From NCBI RefSeq assembly GCF_900166635.1, contig NZ_LT800497.1:329984-393983 (forward strand): a DNA stretch of 64,000 bases, in the 5' to 3' direction. This document shows positions 51,435 to 60,595 of the stretch, in pieces. The notes under the pieces are model-generated. The model had not been told where the DNA came from. It saw only the letters and a program-made list of their open reading frames with translations, and made no database searches. Source of the stretch: Oceanobacillus timonensis (GTDB taxonomy: Bacteria; Bacillota; Bacilli; Bacillales; Amphibacillaceae). How positions within the stretch are numbered: position 1 is the stretch's first letter; each line of letters starts with the position of its first letter. Position numbers and translations under genes: made by a program.

Positions 51435-52502
51435 ATGTTTTTAGCTTGGAATGAAATAAAGAATAACAAGCTTCGTTTTACATTGGTCATTGGTGTATTG
51501 GTACTTATTTCTTACCTTGTTTTCTTTTTATCAGGTTTGGCCAATGGACTGGAGCAATTAAACCGGGAAGCTGTTGATAAATGGGAAGCGGATGGAATTA
51601 TTTTGACAGAAGAATCCGATTTACGTTTGCAGCAGTCCGTGTTATCAGAGGATGATTTTGATGGAACCGGAGCGGATGAATATACCGAGTTATCTCAGTT
51701 AAGCGCGATTGCCAGTAACGGCGATAACAAAGAAAATGTATTTATCTTTGCTGTAGATACAGACTCCTTTATCATGCCAAATGTTACAGAAGGGCAGGCC
51801 TTTGCAGATGAGGGTCAGGTAATAGCGGATGACACCTTACAAGAAGATGGCTTTGAAATCGGTGATGAAGTTTCTCTATCTTCCACAGATGAAACGTTAG
51901 AAATCGCAGGATTTACGGATAATGCCCGATTTAATGCAGCGCCCGTCCTGTTTACTGATCAGGATACGCTGGAGACGATCCAATATGGGGAAACAGCGGA
52001 AAGTACGGAGAATGCAGTAAATGCCTTTGTTATTCGTACAGATCATCTGGATAGTGTGGAAGCAGATGAAGCGTTACAGGTCGTTGATACAGAAACATTT
52101 ATAGAGAATTTACCGGGCTATACGGAACAGAATGTAACGTTAACCTTAATGATCTATTTTCTATTTATTATATCTGCAGTAGTACTGGCAATTTTTCTTT
52201 ATGTGCTTACCATTCAAAAGATAAGTATTTTCGGGGTAATGAAGGCTCAAGGCATATCCTCCAGATATTTGGCCGGCTCTGTTGTCGCGCAAACATTTTT
52301 GCTTGCTTTAGCAGGTGTAATCATTGGATTGGTTTTGGCTGTCCTAACAGGATTCTTTTTACCGGTGGCTGTGCCAGTGGCCTTTCAATATATGGAAATG
52401 CTGCTGTACGGACTTATCCTGATTGCTGTTTCGGTCATTGGCGCACTTATTTCTGTACAGACCATTGTACGAATTGATCCGTTAAAAGCGATAGGAGGAT
52501 AA
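51435..52502 (+). CDS. HrtB-like FtsX-family ABC permease (second copy)
   Basis: This 355-residue permease is a paralogue of HrtB at 19350. It shares the N-terminal FLAWNEIKNNKLRFTL with ISGL/LSGLANGL, an acidic extracytoplasmic domain of about 190 residues and an FtsX core with three segments. The ending VRIDPLKAIGG matches staphylococcal HrtB even better than the first copy. Unlike that copy it has no two-component system and no visible HssR repeat. ATG 51435 is used because the region GGAAGTGAAGG precedes it. The ATPase gene follows 6 bases later. Confidence 0.8.
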   Translation: MFLAWNEIKNNKLRFTLVIGVLVLISYLVFFLSGLANGLEQLNREAVDKWEADGIILTEESDLRLQQSVLSEDDFDGTGADEYTELSQLSAIASNGDNKENVFIFAVDTDSFIMPNVTEGQAFADEGQVIADDTLQEDGFEIGDEVSLSSTDETLEIAGFTDNARFNAAPVLFTDQDTLETIQYGETAESTENAVNAFVIRTDHLDSVEADEALQVVDTETFIENLPGYTEQNVTLTLMIYFLFIISAVVLAIFLYVLTIQKISIFGVMKAQGISSRYLAGSVVAQTFLLALAGVIIGLVLAVLTGFFLPVAVPVAFQYMEMLLYGLILIAVSVIGALISVQTIVRIDPLKAIGG

Positions 52503-52508
52503 AGAAAT

Positions 52509-53201
52509 ATGGCTATTTTAGAATTGAACAAAGTACAGAAAACTTTTGAGTCGGGCAGAACGAAAGTAGAGGCAATGAAGGAAACGGATTTTGAAGCGGA
52601 AAAAGGAGAATTAATTGCTGTTATTGGTCCCTCCGGCTCTGGGAAAAGTACATTTTTAACCCTTGCCGGCGGGCTGCAGACGCCGACAGAAGGAGAAATT
52701 AGGCTTAATGGAACAGCTTTGACAGATGTGAAGGAGAAACATCGTGCTGCATTAAGACTGAAAGAAGTAGGCTTTGTTTTGCAGGCATCCAATCTTGTTC
52801 CTTATTTAAATGTTGGGCAGCAAATGCAATTGTTGGATAAGGTGAAGAAAGGAAATATGCAAAAAGAGGAAGCAGAAGAACTTTATCAGTCTCTGGGGAT
52901 TGATCATTTAATCCGTAACTTTCCGAAAGATTTATCGGGCGGAGAAAAACAGCGGGTTGCTATTGCCAAAGCACTCTATACCAACCCAAGTATTATTTTA
53001 GCCGATGAACCAACTGCCTCACTTGATTCTGACCGCGCGTTTGAGGTGATGCATATGCTGAAAAGAATTACAAAAGAAAGGCAGACAGCAACGATTGTGG
53101 TGACGCATGATACCCGATTGATTGATGATTGCGATAAAGTATATCAAATGACAGATGGTACAATGGAATTGCAGGAAAGTGCGCATCATACGGTACAGTG
53201 A
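52509..53201 (+). CDS. HrtA-like ABC transporter ATP-binding protein (second copy)
   Basis: This 230-residue ATPase has Walker A GPSGSGKSTFL (about residues 37-47), Q-loop FVLQASNLVPYL, signature LSGGEKQRVAIAKA, Walker B IILADEPTASLD and H-loop VTHD. It is of the MacB/LolD group and pairs with the permease just upstream. GGAGGATAAAG precedes ATG 52509. Order here is permease then ATPase, as in the first copy. A strong terminator follows. Substrate is inferred only by similarity to heme exporters. Confidence 0.85.
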   Translation: MAILELNKVQKTFESGRTKVEAMKETDFEAEKGELIAVIGPSGSGKSTFLTLAGGLQTPTEGEIRLNGTALTDVKEKHRAALRLKEVGFVLQASNLVPYLNVGQQMQLLDKVKKGNMQKEEAEELYQSLGIDHLIRNFPKDLSGGEKQRVAIAKALYTNPSIILADEPTASLDSDRAFEVMHMLKRITKERQTATIVVTHDTRLIDDCDKVYQMTDGTMELQESAHHTVQ

Positions 53202-53225
53202 TGGCAATACAGTTGAAATATCTGG

Positions 53226-53271
53226 AAAAAGGGACGGGGTTTTAGTAAATTAAAAATCCCGTCCCTTTTTT
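53226..53271 (+). terminator. Intrinsic terminator after the second HrtBA-like operon
   Basis: AAAAAGGGACGGG (53226-53238) pairs with CCCGTCCCTTTTT (53258-53270). Confidence 0.9.
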
Positions 53272-53275
53272 ATAA

Positions 53276-53610
53276 CTCAACTTTCGCACTTTAAAAAGTA
53301 GCTTCATTTCCAGAGAAACAGGAGTTGATCGTTCCTTTGCTAACTCCCTTGACAAGGAATAGAAGATAAGGTGTCAAGCTACCGCTGCGGCGGACCGTTT
53401 TGCTTTCCTAGGGGCACGCTCTTCAGCTAACTTTTGCCAAGAAGAGCACTTGGAAAAAGGGCATCTTCAGATGGTGCTGATCCCTCAGGAGTCAAAACGG
53501 TCCGCCTCCGCTAGTGGGAGATTCTATACACGGAATAGCTGAACAAATACAAGTTAGATCAGATAGAACACCTTTTTCGTGGTGCATGGTAAAAATGTTC
53601 AGCAATCAGC
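53276..53610 (-). repeat. Dispersed palindromic repeat, copy 2 (inverted)
   Basis: This copy is in the opposite orientation to that at 47046-47381 and shares its full length. The outer arms are at 53389-53402 and 53493-53506; the inner hairpin is eroded. It begins directly after the terminator of the HrtBA-like operon. Confidence 0.85.
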
Positions 53611-53759
53611 CATTTCTGTGCATGCAAGCTATGCTCGACATGAACGATCCATGCTGTCATGATTTGAACTGCTAAATCGACCATTGGAAACATCAGAATT
53701 ATTGTTTATTTAGGCTAAAAAGCGATTATTTCATCTCACTTCATCAGGAGGGTATTTCT

Positions 53760-54036
53760 TCCAAACGCTGTAGCATCCTATTAGAGCGCAGGACAACCAC
53801 GGAGACTCCTATGGGAACAGGGCGAGCTGAAGATCCACTTGAAAAGCGGTTTTCTTTTCAAGTTAGCTGAAGCCGTCCCCATGGAAAGCGGAGTGGTTGG
53901 CCGGAGCGGAAGCTATACACCCTATCCCGTTCAAAAATAAAAAGATGATTGAAATCAAAGCAAGCATGATAATAGAAATCATGTTCATCCTGGTACAGCA
54001 AGAGTTATATGCTTATTCTTAGGTGCGAAAGTCGAG
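53760..54036 (+). repeat. Dispersed palindromic repeat, divergent copy 3
   Basis: Arms CAACCAC (53794-53800) and GTGGTTG (53893-53899) enclose an inner perfect hairpin ACTTGAAAAG/CTTTTCAAGT (53837-53846, 53854-53863). The GCTGAAGATCCACTT segment and the tail GTGCGAAAGTCGAGT are shared with copies 1 and 2; the rest has diverged. No gene is seen in 53202-54066. Confidence 0.65.
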
Positions 54037-54066
54037 TGAATTAAAAACCCAATCCCTTTTTTAAAA

Positions 54067-54918
54067 TCAATTTGTTTTCGGTGCTTTCCGGATAATAATT
54101 TGCCAATGAGGTCCAGTTTCTACATGGTATGCATTGGCAAAGGATCCCTGATTAATAGCTACCCCCAGATTATCTAATGAATTCACATACAATAACGGTT
54201 CGCCAAGCCGGATTTCCGCAAAGGAATGTCTGTATGTCATGATATTTTTATATACCTGCTGCCGGTTATTGGCGATGGTAACTTCAAAAGCATCTCCATG
54301 CGCCACATGCATTTTTTGAAATAGTTCCCGGCTAATATTGGTCCATAGATTGCCAAAGCGAATATCTAAAATATCGATATTACCGTAGACGGTATCATCT
54401 TCTATAACGGCTTCCGGTTTGGTTAGTTCCACAATATCGTCTATATCAACGGCCTTCCCGACTTCTTCAAAGGTGATTGTCCCCGAAGCCAGCCTTGCTC
54501 CGGTATATGCATAAATATCCCGTCCGTGGAAAGTATAGGATTCACCAGATCTGGGCAGCCGGTTTGTTTTTTCATCGATAATTCGTGCTTCTTTGATGCC
54601 GATATCCTTTTTAATATGCGTCAATGTTCCATTATCCGGCGTCACGATATATTGATTATGCACCGTTTTTACAACGACGCTGAGTCTGGCAGTTCCTACT
54701 CCTGGATCAACCACAGAAATAAAAACGGTCTCTTCAGGCCAATACGGCAGCGTTTGATAGAGGCGGTAAGAACCTTCCCAAATATTATATTGTGGAATAT
54801 CATGTGTCAGATCAAATACCCGAAGATTGGAATCGACAGAAAGCGCCACCCCATACATTGCACTGACTGCTCCGTCACTAAGACCAAAATCTGTTTGAAT
54901 GACTAAATTTTTCCCCAT
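54067..54918 (-). CDS. SAM hydroxide adenosyltransferase / SAM hydrolase family protein (DUF62)
   Basis: This 283-residue protein is of the fluorinase/chlorinase-related DUF62 family, whose bacterial members mostly hydrolyse S-adenosylmethionine to adenosine and methionine. Family features are VIQTDFGLSDGAVSAMYGV, FDLTHDIPQYNI, VVDPGVGT, VTPDNGTLTH and FHGRDIYAYTGARLASG. The Asp in DFG and the conserved Asp/Arg/His set of hydrolases are kept. AGGAGG precedes ATG 54918. A T-box leader with a likely Met specifier lies just upstream, so expression would respond to uncharged tRNA-Met, linking SAM breakdown to methionine supply. Confidence 0.82.
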   Translation of the reverse strand: MGKNLVIQTDFGLSDGAVSAMYGVALSVDSNLRVFDLTHDIPQYNIWEGSYRLYQTLPYWPEETVFISVVDPGVGTARLSVVVKTVHNQYIVTPDNGTLTHIKKDIGIKEARIIDEKTNRLPRSGESYTFHGRDIYAYTGARLASGTITFEEVGKAVDIDDIVELTKPEAVIEDDTVYGNIDILDIRFGNLWTNISRELFQKMHVAHGDAFEVTIANNRQQVYKNIMTYRHSFAEIRLGEPLLYVNSLDNLGVAINQGSFANAYHVETGPHWQIIIRKAPKTN

Positions 54919-54982
54919 TTAAATCCTCCTATTCTGTGTTAGCTTGCATTTTCGCCGATGAGTGGCTGGTTTTTTAGAAATT

Positions 54983-55275
54983 AAAAAACCACGCCCGAAT
55001 CGAATCAACGATAAGGACGTGGCTGGAATAGACGTGGTACCACCTTATTTTACTGCATGCTCACACATACAGCCTCATCAAGTACGAAAGCACGAAGCTT
55101 TGATACTGTGGTATGGATAACGAGTACCAAATCTCGTCGGAACCTACTCATATCAATAGATACTTTCAGCACGAAGCTCAGAGGCCATTGTTCGGGTTCT
55201 TATTTTTACTTCTTTTCAGCGGCCGAAGTTCTCTGTGAAAAAATAGGTGAACCTTACTTTTCCTCTTCCATGCTT
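54983..55275 (-). promoter_or_regulatory. T-box riboswitch, probable methionine specifier
   Basis: On the minus strand: AGAGGAAAAGTAAGG at the start, CAGAGAAC in Stem I, a specifier loop GAACA-ATG-GCCTCTGAGC (ATG at 55188-55186), the T-box AAGGTGGTACCACG (55046-55033), and a terminator CCACGTCC/GGGCGTGG plus six Ts (55022-54983). The variable base of the antiterminator bulge is T, which pairs with an A discriminator, as in tRNA-Met. The leader ends 65 bases before the DUF62 gene. Confidence 0.88.
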
Positions 55276-55560
55276 TTAATAAAAGATAAATACGAATTAT
55301 TGTCATTATAAAAAATAAAAAAATAAAAAGCAAGTATTTTTAGAAAAGGTCAAAAGTGAACAGCACTGTCTCTATGTAATCTATTGCTGCAGTTTTAAAA
55401 TTTGAATGCTAAATGACATATCTGTGCATAGGATAATAAGAGAAGCACATTATTATTTTCATCAGCGAAATAGGACAAGCATAGAGGAGTAGAAAATGAA
55501 GTCTTGATAGATAAGCATTTTCTGTTTTTTTTCAAGCTTGTATAGCCTCCCAAAACATCA

Positions 55561-55614
55561 TTTACATACTCTTTACATTAACAGCAAACTATATTAATAA
55601 TTCTTCTCTATAAT
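55561..55614 (+). promoter_or_regulatory. Pho box and promoter of the pst operon
   Basis: TTTACA (55561-55566), TTTACA (55572-55577) and TTAACA (55578-55583) match the PhoP repeat TT[ATC]ACA, the first two with a 5-base spacer. A -10 TATAAT lies at 55609-55614. No -35 is seen, as expected for PhoP-activated promoters. The rest of 55312-55677 shows no gene. Confidence 0.65.
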
Positions 55615-55677
55615 TCAAAGTAAGGACTAGGAGAAAAGACGTCCAAAAAATGATAATCAATCTAAGGGGGCACTTTG

Positions 55678-56637
55678 ATGAGCTTGAAACGATTTACTTT
55701 ATTCTTTTTTGTTGCTGCACTCCTGTTTTTGGCAGCATGTGGTTCAGGAAATGCAGATGGTGCAGATGATTCCGGATCGGATAATAATGAAGAATTGTCA
55801 GGAAATGTTGCTATTGATGGTTCCGGTACAGTCTATCCATTAATGGCACGTTTAGCGGAAGATTATATGATAAATGAACAGCAGGGTGTTTCGGTAGAGG
55901 TCAGTCGTGCTGGAACAAGCGCAGGATTTGAAAAGTTTTTAACGGAGAACGGGACAGACTTTAATGACGCCTCCCGGGAAATAAAAGAGGAAGAACAAGC
56001 ACAAGCAGATGAATTGGGTATGGAAGTTCAAGAATTAAAGGTTGCATTAGATGGTTTAACGATTGTGACACATCCGGATAATGACTGGGCAACAGAGTTA
56101 ACTCCGGAACAGGTACAAGGCATTTTCCTTGGTGACTATACAAAGTGGTCAGATATTGACGAGTCCTGGCCGGATGAAGCTATCCAAACGTATGGTCCAA
56201 ATGAAAATCACGGGACCTATGAATTCTTTTACGAAGAGATTTTAGAAGAACAGGATTTAGTGGATGGGGTTGATCTTCAACAAGACTATTCCACATTAGT
56301 AACGTTGGTTTCAGAAGATAAGAATGCGATTGGTTTCTTCGGTTTCGGTTATTATCAAAGCAACCAAGATGCAATTAACGCTGTATCTATTGATTTTGGA
56401 GAAGGTGCAGTAGAGCCATCCCTGGACACCATTGCAGAAGATGGGCCTTATGCAGATTATACACGTCCGGTATTCACATACTTGAATGTAAACCAAGCGC
56501 AGGAAAAACCGGAAGTGCTTGATTACGCAAAATATGTTTTAGAAAATACGAATAATGTTGCTGGTGAGACAGGATTTGCGCCAATTCCCGATGAAGAAAT
56601 CACGTCTCAGCTGGAAGCATTAGAAGGAATCAAATAA
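55678..56637 (+). CDS. pstS: Phosphate ABC transporter substrate-binding lipoprotein PstS
   Basis: This 319-residue lipoprotein has a signal peptide with lipobox LAAC (Cys21) and an acidic Gly/Ser/Asp linker. The phosphate-binding fold follows: IDGSGTVYPLMARLAEDY, SRAGTSAGFEKFL, NDASREIKEEE and GPNENHGTYEFF. It captures phosphate outside the membrane for PstCAB. AAGGGGG lies 7 bases before ATG 55678. It is the first gene of the operon behind a Pho box. Confidence 0.93.
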   Translation: MSLKRFTLFFFVAALLFLAACGSGNADGADDSGSDNNEELSGNVAIDGSGTVYPLMARLAEDYMINEQQGVSVEVSRAGTSAGFEKFLTENGTDFNDASREIKEEEQAQADELGMEVQELKVALDGLTIVTHPDNDWATELTPEQVQGIFLGDYTKWSDIDESWPDEAIQTYGPNENHGTYEFFYEEILEEQDLVDGVDLQQDYSTLVTLVSEDKNAIGFFGFGYYQSNQDAINAVSIDFGEGAVEPSLDTIAEDGPYADYTRPVFTYLNVNQAQEKPEVLDYAKYVLENTNNVAGETGFAPIPDEEITSQLEALEGIK

Positions 56638-56796
56638 AAAGAAGACAGATGAGCGGTGTGGCTTCACTTCTCATCTTCCTCTTATTTTAAAAATATAAAA
56701 GTTATGATGTACAGGATGAAAAAAACACGACTTTTGCCAGCAGGGTTTGGCGATAAGTTATGTATTTCTCAAAGAATGGAAGGTGGCTTTAGAATA

Positions 56797-57741
56797 ATGG
56801 CTGCAAATAATAAGAACCGTTTGTCCGTTAGTGAAATGATTGAACAACAAAAAGAGAAGCAGAAAATCTTTCATACATTGGAACGCTTCATACCAGCTTT
56901 GTTATTACTTATTGCGTCGATATCGGTTCTGACAACGGTTGGCATTGTTTACACGTTGTTTGCCGAATCCGTTGCATTTTTCCGGAATGTACCAATTCTT
57001 GATTTCTTTACAGGAACGGTGTTAAAGCCGTTAAGCCAAAATCCGGAATTCGGTGTTCTGCCATTATTAAATGGAACCATTATCTCTACGGTTATTGCCA
57101 TGCTGGTAGCTGGACCGATTGGGATGATGTCGGCAATTTATTTAAGTGAATATGCGCCAGATGATGTGCGGAAAGTGTTGAAGCCACTATTGGAAATCTT
57201 AGCTGGTGTACCGACAATTGTATATGGATTCTTTGCATTTACATTTATCACGCCATTACTGAGAATGATTTTTCCTTCCATCGAAGCGACAAATATTCTC
57301 AGCCCGGGAATCATTATGGGTGTCATGATTATTCCGATGATTGCTTCGCTGTCAGAAGATGCAATGTCTTCTGTTCCAAATTCCATCAGAGAAGGAGCCT
57401 TAGCACTTGGATCAACGAAACTGGAGACGACGTTTAAAGTAGTTATACCAGCAGCGTTATCCGGAATTGTAGCATCTTTTGTACTCGGTATTTCCCGGGC
57501 AATAGGGGAAACAATGATTGTTGCCATTGCCAGCGGAAGCTCGAAAAATTTCTCTTTTGATATCACGCAGTCGATGCAGACAATGACGGCCTATATTGTA
57601 GAGGTTGCCGGCGGAGAAGCAGCAGCAGGGACAACGATTTATTACAGCCTTTATGCTGTGGCGTTAACATTATTTGTTTTCACACTCATGATGAATCTAT
57701 TAGCAAAATATATTTCACGGAAGTTTAGGGAGGAGTACTGA
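56797..57741 (+). CDS. pstC: Phosphate ABC transporter permease PstC
   Basis: This 314-residue permease has six membrane segments with the ABC coupling loop around EGALALGSTKLETTFKVVIPAALSG (about residues 198-222) and the phosphate-channel segment GVPTIVYGFFAF. A cytoplasmic N-terminus (MAANNKNRLSVSEMIEQQKEK) precedes segment 1. ATG 56797 has GGAAGGTGG upstream; the ORF continues upstream to 56656 but that part is not membrane-like or conserved in type. Confidence 0.92.
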   Translation: MAANNKNRLSVSEMIEQQKEKQKIFHTLERFIPALLLLIASISVLTTVGIVYTLFAESVAFFRNVPILDFFTGTVLKPLSQNPEFGVLPLLNGTIISTVIAMLVAGPIGMMSAIYLSEYAPDDVRKVLKPLLEILAGVPTIVYGFFAFTFITPLLRMIFPSIEATNILSPGIIMGVMIIPMIASLSEDAMSSVPNSIREGALALGSTKLETTFKVVIPAALSGIVASFVLGISRAIGETMIVAIASGSSKNFSFDITQSMQTMTAYIVEVAGGEAAAGTTIYYSLYAVALTLFVFTLMMNLLAKYISRKFREEY

Positions 57742-57742
57742 G

Positions 57743-58633
57743 ATGGCAACGAAATATATGGATGCTGTGCTAGTTGAGAAGCGTATGTCATCCCGCGTGC
57801 GGAAAAATACAGGCTTTAAAGGGCTTTTCTTTGCCTCGACCTTGTTTGGCTTGGTTGTGCTTGCTGTATTGCTTGTCCGTATTTTTACGCAAGGAATCGA
57901 ATATATCAATATGGATTTCCTGATGAATCATCTGTCAACTGATGCAAGCAGAGCGGGAATTATGGGAGCCATTTTAGGAACTGCCTGGCTGATGATGGTT
58001 GTTATTCCGGTAACCATGGTCATTGGCGTAGGGACAGCTATTTATCTGGAGCTTTATGCCAAGAAAGGGAAACTGCATGCGATTATCGCAACAAATATAT
58101 CTAATTTGGCTGGTGTCCCGTCGATTGTGTATGGATTACTAGGTCTGACGTTATTTGTGCGAGCTTTGGAATTTGGCAATGTCATCTTAGCGGGCGGATT
58201 AACCTTATCCTTGCTTGTTCTTCCAATAGTGATTGTAGCGGCACAGGAAGCATTACGGGCGGTTCCGGGCAGTTTGAGTGAAGCATCTTACGGTATGGGA
58301 GCGACCAAGTGGCAGACCATACGCCGTATTATTTTACCAGCCGCGTTACCTGGTATTTTAACAGGAGCTATTTTAGCATTATCGCGTGCTATCGGCGAGA
58401 CTGCTCCATTAACGGTGCTTGGTATTCCGGCTTTATTAATCCCATTTCCATCCGGTATTTTGGATACTTTTACGGCTTTACCGATGCAAGTGTATTATTG
58501 GACGATTGATTCGTCCCTGGTCGCAGAATATGCGAATCTAGCAGCCGCAACGATTATTGTATTATTGATATTCCTGTTTTTGTTAAACTCGATTGCTATT
58601 TTCATCCGCAATAAATTCGGGCAACGTTATTAA
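57743..58633 (+). CDS. pstA: Phosphate ABC transporter permease PstA
   Basis: This 296-residue permease has six membrane segments. Conserved parts are NISNLAGVPSIVYGLLGL and the coupling loop EASYGMGATKWQTIRRIILPAALPGILTG, then GETAPL. The start lies 1 base after the PstC stop with GGGAGGAG inside that gene's end, so the two are coupled. It forms the membrane channel with PstC. Confidence 0.93.
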   Translation: MATKYMDAVLVEKRMSSRVRKNTGFKGLFFASTLFGLVVLAVLLVRIFTQGIEYINMDFLMNHLSTDASRAGIMGAILGTAWLMMVVIPVTMVIGVGTAIYLELYAKKGKLHAIIATNISNLAGVPSIVYGLLGLTLFVRALEFGNVILAGGLTLSLLVLPIVIVAAQEALRAVPGSLSEASYGMGATKWQTIRRIILPAALPGILTGAILALSRAIGETAPLTVLGIPALLIPFPSGILDTFTALPMQVYYWTIDSSLVAEYANLAAATIIVLLIFLFLLNSIAIFIRNKFGQRY

Positions 58634-58670
58634 ACAGGATATTCGCTGACAAAAGAGAGGAGATTATCTC

Positions 58671-59501
58671 ATGAGTACCGTTATGACAAAACAAATAAAT
58701 TTGAAACTTGTAAGAGACCATTACGAAAAAGAACCTGCTGAACCGAAAGAAGTGGTTTACGATACGAAAGGTTTGCATTTATGGTACGGGGAAACGCATG
58801 CTTTAAAAAATATTCATATGGATATCAGAGAAAAAGAAGTTACTGCTATTATCGGGCCTTCCGGATGCGGAAAGTCTACTTATTTGAAGACGTTGAACCG
58901 TATGGTAGAGTTGGTTCCCACTGTAAAAACATCTGGCCAGATAACCTATAAAGGAAAAAATATATTAGATAAATCATTCCGGGTGGAAGACTTGCGCACC
59001 AAGGTTGGTATGGTTTTTCAAAAACCAAATCCATTCCCGAAATCCATCTATGAAAATATTGCCTATGGTCCGAAAATCCATGGTATAAAGAATAAGAAAG
59101 TACTGGATGAGATCGTTGAAAAGAGCCTGCGTGGTGCATTTATCTGGGATGAAGTGAAAGATCGGCTCCATGATAATGCGTACGGTTTATCCGGAGGACA
59201 GCAGCAGCGCTTGTGTATTGCTCGCTGTTTAGCGATTGAACCGAAAGTGATTTTAATGGATGAACCGACGTCGGCACTGGACCCCAAATCAACCTTGCGT
59301 ATTGAGGAACTTATACAGGAATTGAAAAAGGATTATGCAATTGTTATCGTAACGCATAACATGCAGCAGGCAGCACGTATTTCGGATAGAACAGCATTTT
59401 TTTTAAATGGAGAAATTGTAGAATATGATCAAACCGATCATATCTTTAATAACCCGAGAGATAAGCGCACGGGAGATTATATTTCCGGACGGTTCGGATA
59501 A
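58671..59501 (+). CDS. pstB: Phosphate ABC transporter ATP-binding protein PstB
   Basis: This 276-residue ATPase drives phosphate import. Walker A is [12 protein letters not shown] (about residues 62-73), the Q-loop [13 protein letters not shown] is typical of PstB, the signature [15 protein letters not shown], Walker [14 protein letters not shown] and H-loop [17 protein letters not shown] lies before ATG 58671. Only one pstB follows pstA, while B. subtilis has two, and no phoU is attached. Confidence 0.94.
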   Translation: MSTVMTKQINLKLVRDHYEKEPAEPKEVVYDTKGLHLWYGETHALKNIHMDIREKEVTAIIGPSGCGKSTYLKTLNRMVELVPTVKTSGQITYKGKNILDKSFRVEDLRTKVGMVFQKPNPFPKSIYENIAYGPKIHGIKNKKVLDEIVEKSLRGAFIWDEVKDRLHDNAYGLSGGQQQRLCIARCLAIEPKVILMDEPTSALDPKSTLRIEELIQELKKDYAIVIVTHNMQQAARISDRTAFFLNGEIVEYDQTDHIFNNPRDKRTGDYISGRFG

Positions 59502-59665
59502 TAGAATAAGATTTTATAGAATGGCTTTGAAGGGTCATTCTTTTTTAATAGAAAAAGTAGCGCATTCTTATTTGGATATATACCCATCTACTTAAAACAT
59601 GTTTGGATATTTTATGGAAGGGAAAACAATACATTAGAAGAAGGATGCAAAGGGGTGGATATGAA

Positions 59666-60313
59666 ATGAATGTAGTAGTTATCGGAGCAAACGGACAAAT
59701 TGGAAAGCATCTTGTCAATCAGCTTCAAGCACATGAACAACATGAAGTTACAGCAATGGTTCGTAAAGAAGGGCAGAAAAAAGAATTGGAAGACAGAGGA
59801 ATTCATGCTGTTTTAGCTGATTTAGAAGGCAGCATATCTGATTTAGAAACTGTGGTAAAAGGAGCAGATGCTGTTGTGTTTACAGCAGGATCTGGCGGAC
59901 ATACCGGCCCTGATAAAACATTGCTCATTGATTTAGACGGAGCTGTCAAATCGATTGAAGCTGCGAAAAAAGCCAATGTGAATCGTTTTGTCATGGTAAG
60001 TGCTTTCCAAGCGCATAATCGGGATAGTTGGGCGGATAGTCCAATTAAACCGTATATGGTGGCAAAGCACTTTGCAGATGACACGCTAATGCAGAGTGGT
60101 CTTGATTATACCATTGTACGCCCGGGCGGATTGCAGAATGAACCGGGCATAGGAAAAATTCTGGCAGGTGAAAACTTGGACCGGGGCAATATTCCGCGTG
60201 AAGACGTTGCAGCTACCATTGTTGAAGTGCTCGAAGCTCAAAATACGTATCAGAAAGGCTTTGATTTGATTGCTGGAGAAAGTACTATTAGTGAAGCAGT
60301 AAAGAAAATATAA
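59666..60313 (+). CDS. NAD(P)-binding Rossmann-fold protein (YhfK-like, NmrA/SDR atypical)
   Basis: This 215-residue protein has the nucleotide-binding motif VVIGANGQIGKHL at its start and the atypical short-chain reductase pattern VVFTAGSGGHTGPDKTLLIDLDG, FVMVSAFQAH and YTIVRPGGL. The usual YxxxK catalytic pair appears as YMVAKHFAD. It is close in length and sequence type to B. subtilis YhfK; the substrate is unknown. AAAGGGGTGG supports ATG 59666 over upstream codons. A terminator follows. Confidence 0.8.
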   Translation: MNVVVIGANGQIGKHLVNQLQAHEQHEVTAMVRKEGQKKELEDRGIHAVLADLEGSISDLETVVKGADAVVFTAGSGGHTGPDKTLLIDLDGAVKSIEAAKKANVNRFVMVSAFQAHNRDSWADSPIKPYMVAKHFADDTLMQSGLDYTIVRPGGLQNEPGIGKILAGENLDRGNIPREDVAATIVEVLEAQNTYQKGFDLIAGESTISEAVKKI

Positions 60314-60324
60314 ACAGACAAAGG

Positions 60325-60354
60325 AGACGTTCTTTTTAGGAGGAACGTCTTTTT
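60325..60354 (+). terminator. Intrinsic terminator after the YhfK-like gene
   Basis: AGACGTTC (60325-60332) pairs with GAACGTCT (60343-60350), then Ts. Confidence 0.85.
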
Positions 60355-60526
60355 ACATACAAAAATATACATTATCGTTTCACTGTAAAAGGATATTTTT
60401 TTGGAATAAATGCTCATATACCTTGTCATTTATGTTTCCGGAAAATAAATAGAAAACCAGAAATTACCCGCATTGACAGTACCAAAATAGAATTCCTCGA
60501 AAAAATAAAAAAAGTTTCAAATATCC

Positions 60527-60564
60527 CTTGCATTATTATACATAATGATGCATAATAATTCGAT
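60527..60564 (+). promoter_or_regulatory. Tandem ARG boxes overlapping the argGH promoter
   Basis: Two 18-base ArgR/AhrC half-operators, at 60527-60544 (around TGCATTATTATACA) and 60547-60564 (around TGCATAATAATTCG), are separated by 2 bases, the normal spacing. A promoter TTGCAT-N17-CATAAT (60528-60533, 60551-60556) lies inside them, so arginine-bound repressor would block RNA polymerase directly. Confidence 0.75.
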
Positions 60565-60595
60565 AACAGCATATTTACGAGAGGGGATTTTTTAA

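Noticed and set aside
55057..55311. 84-codon plus-strand ORF across the T-box leader
   Set aside because: It is the reverse of a structured regulatory RNA and has no start signal.
56656..56796. N-terminal extension of PstC
   Set aside because: The extra 47 codons are not typical of PstC, while ATG 56797 has a ribosome site and starts a normal PstC N-terminus.
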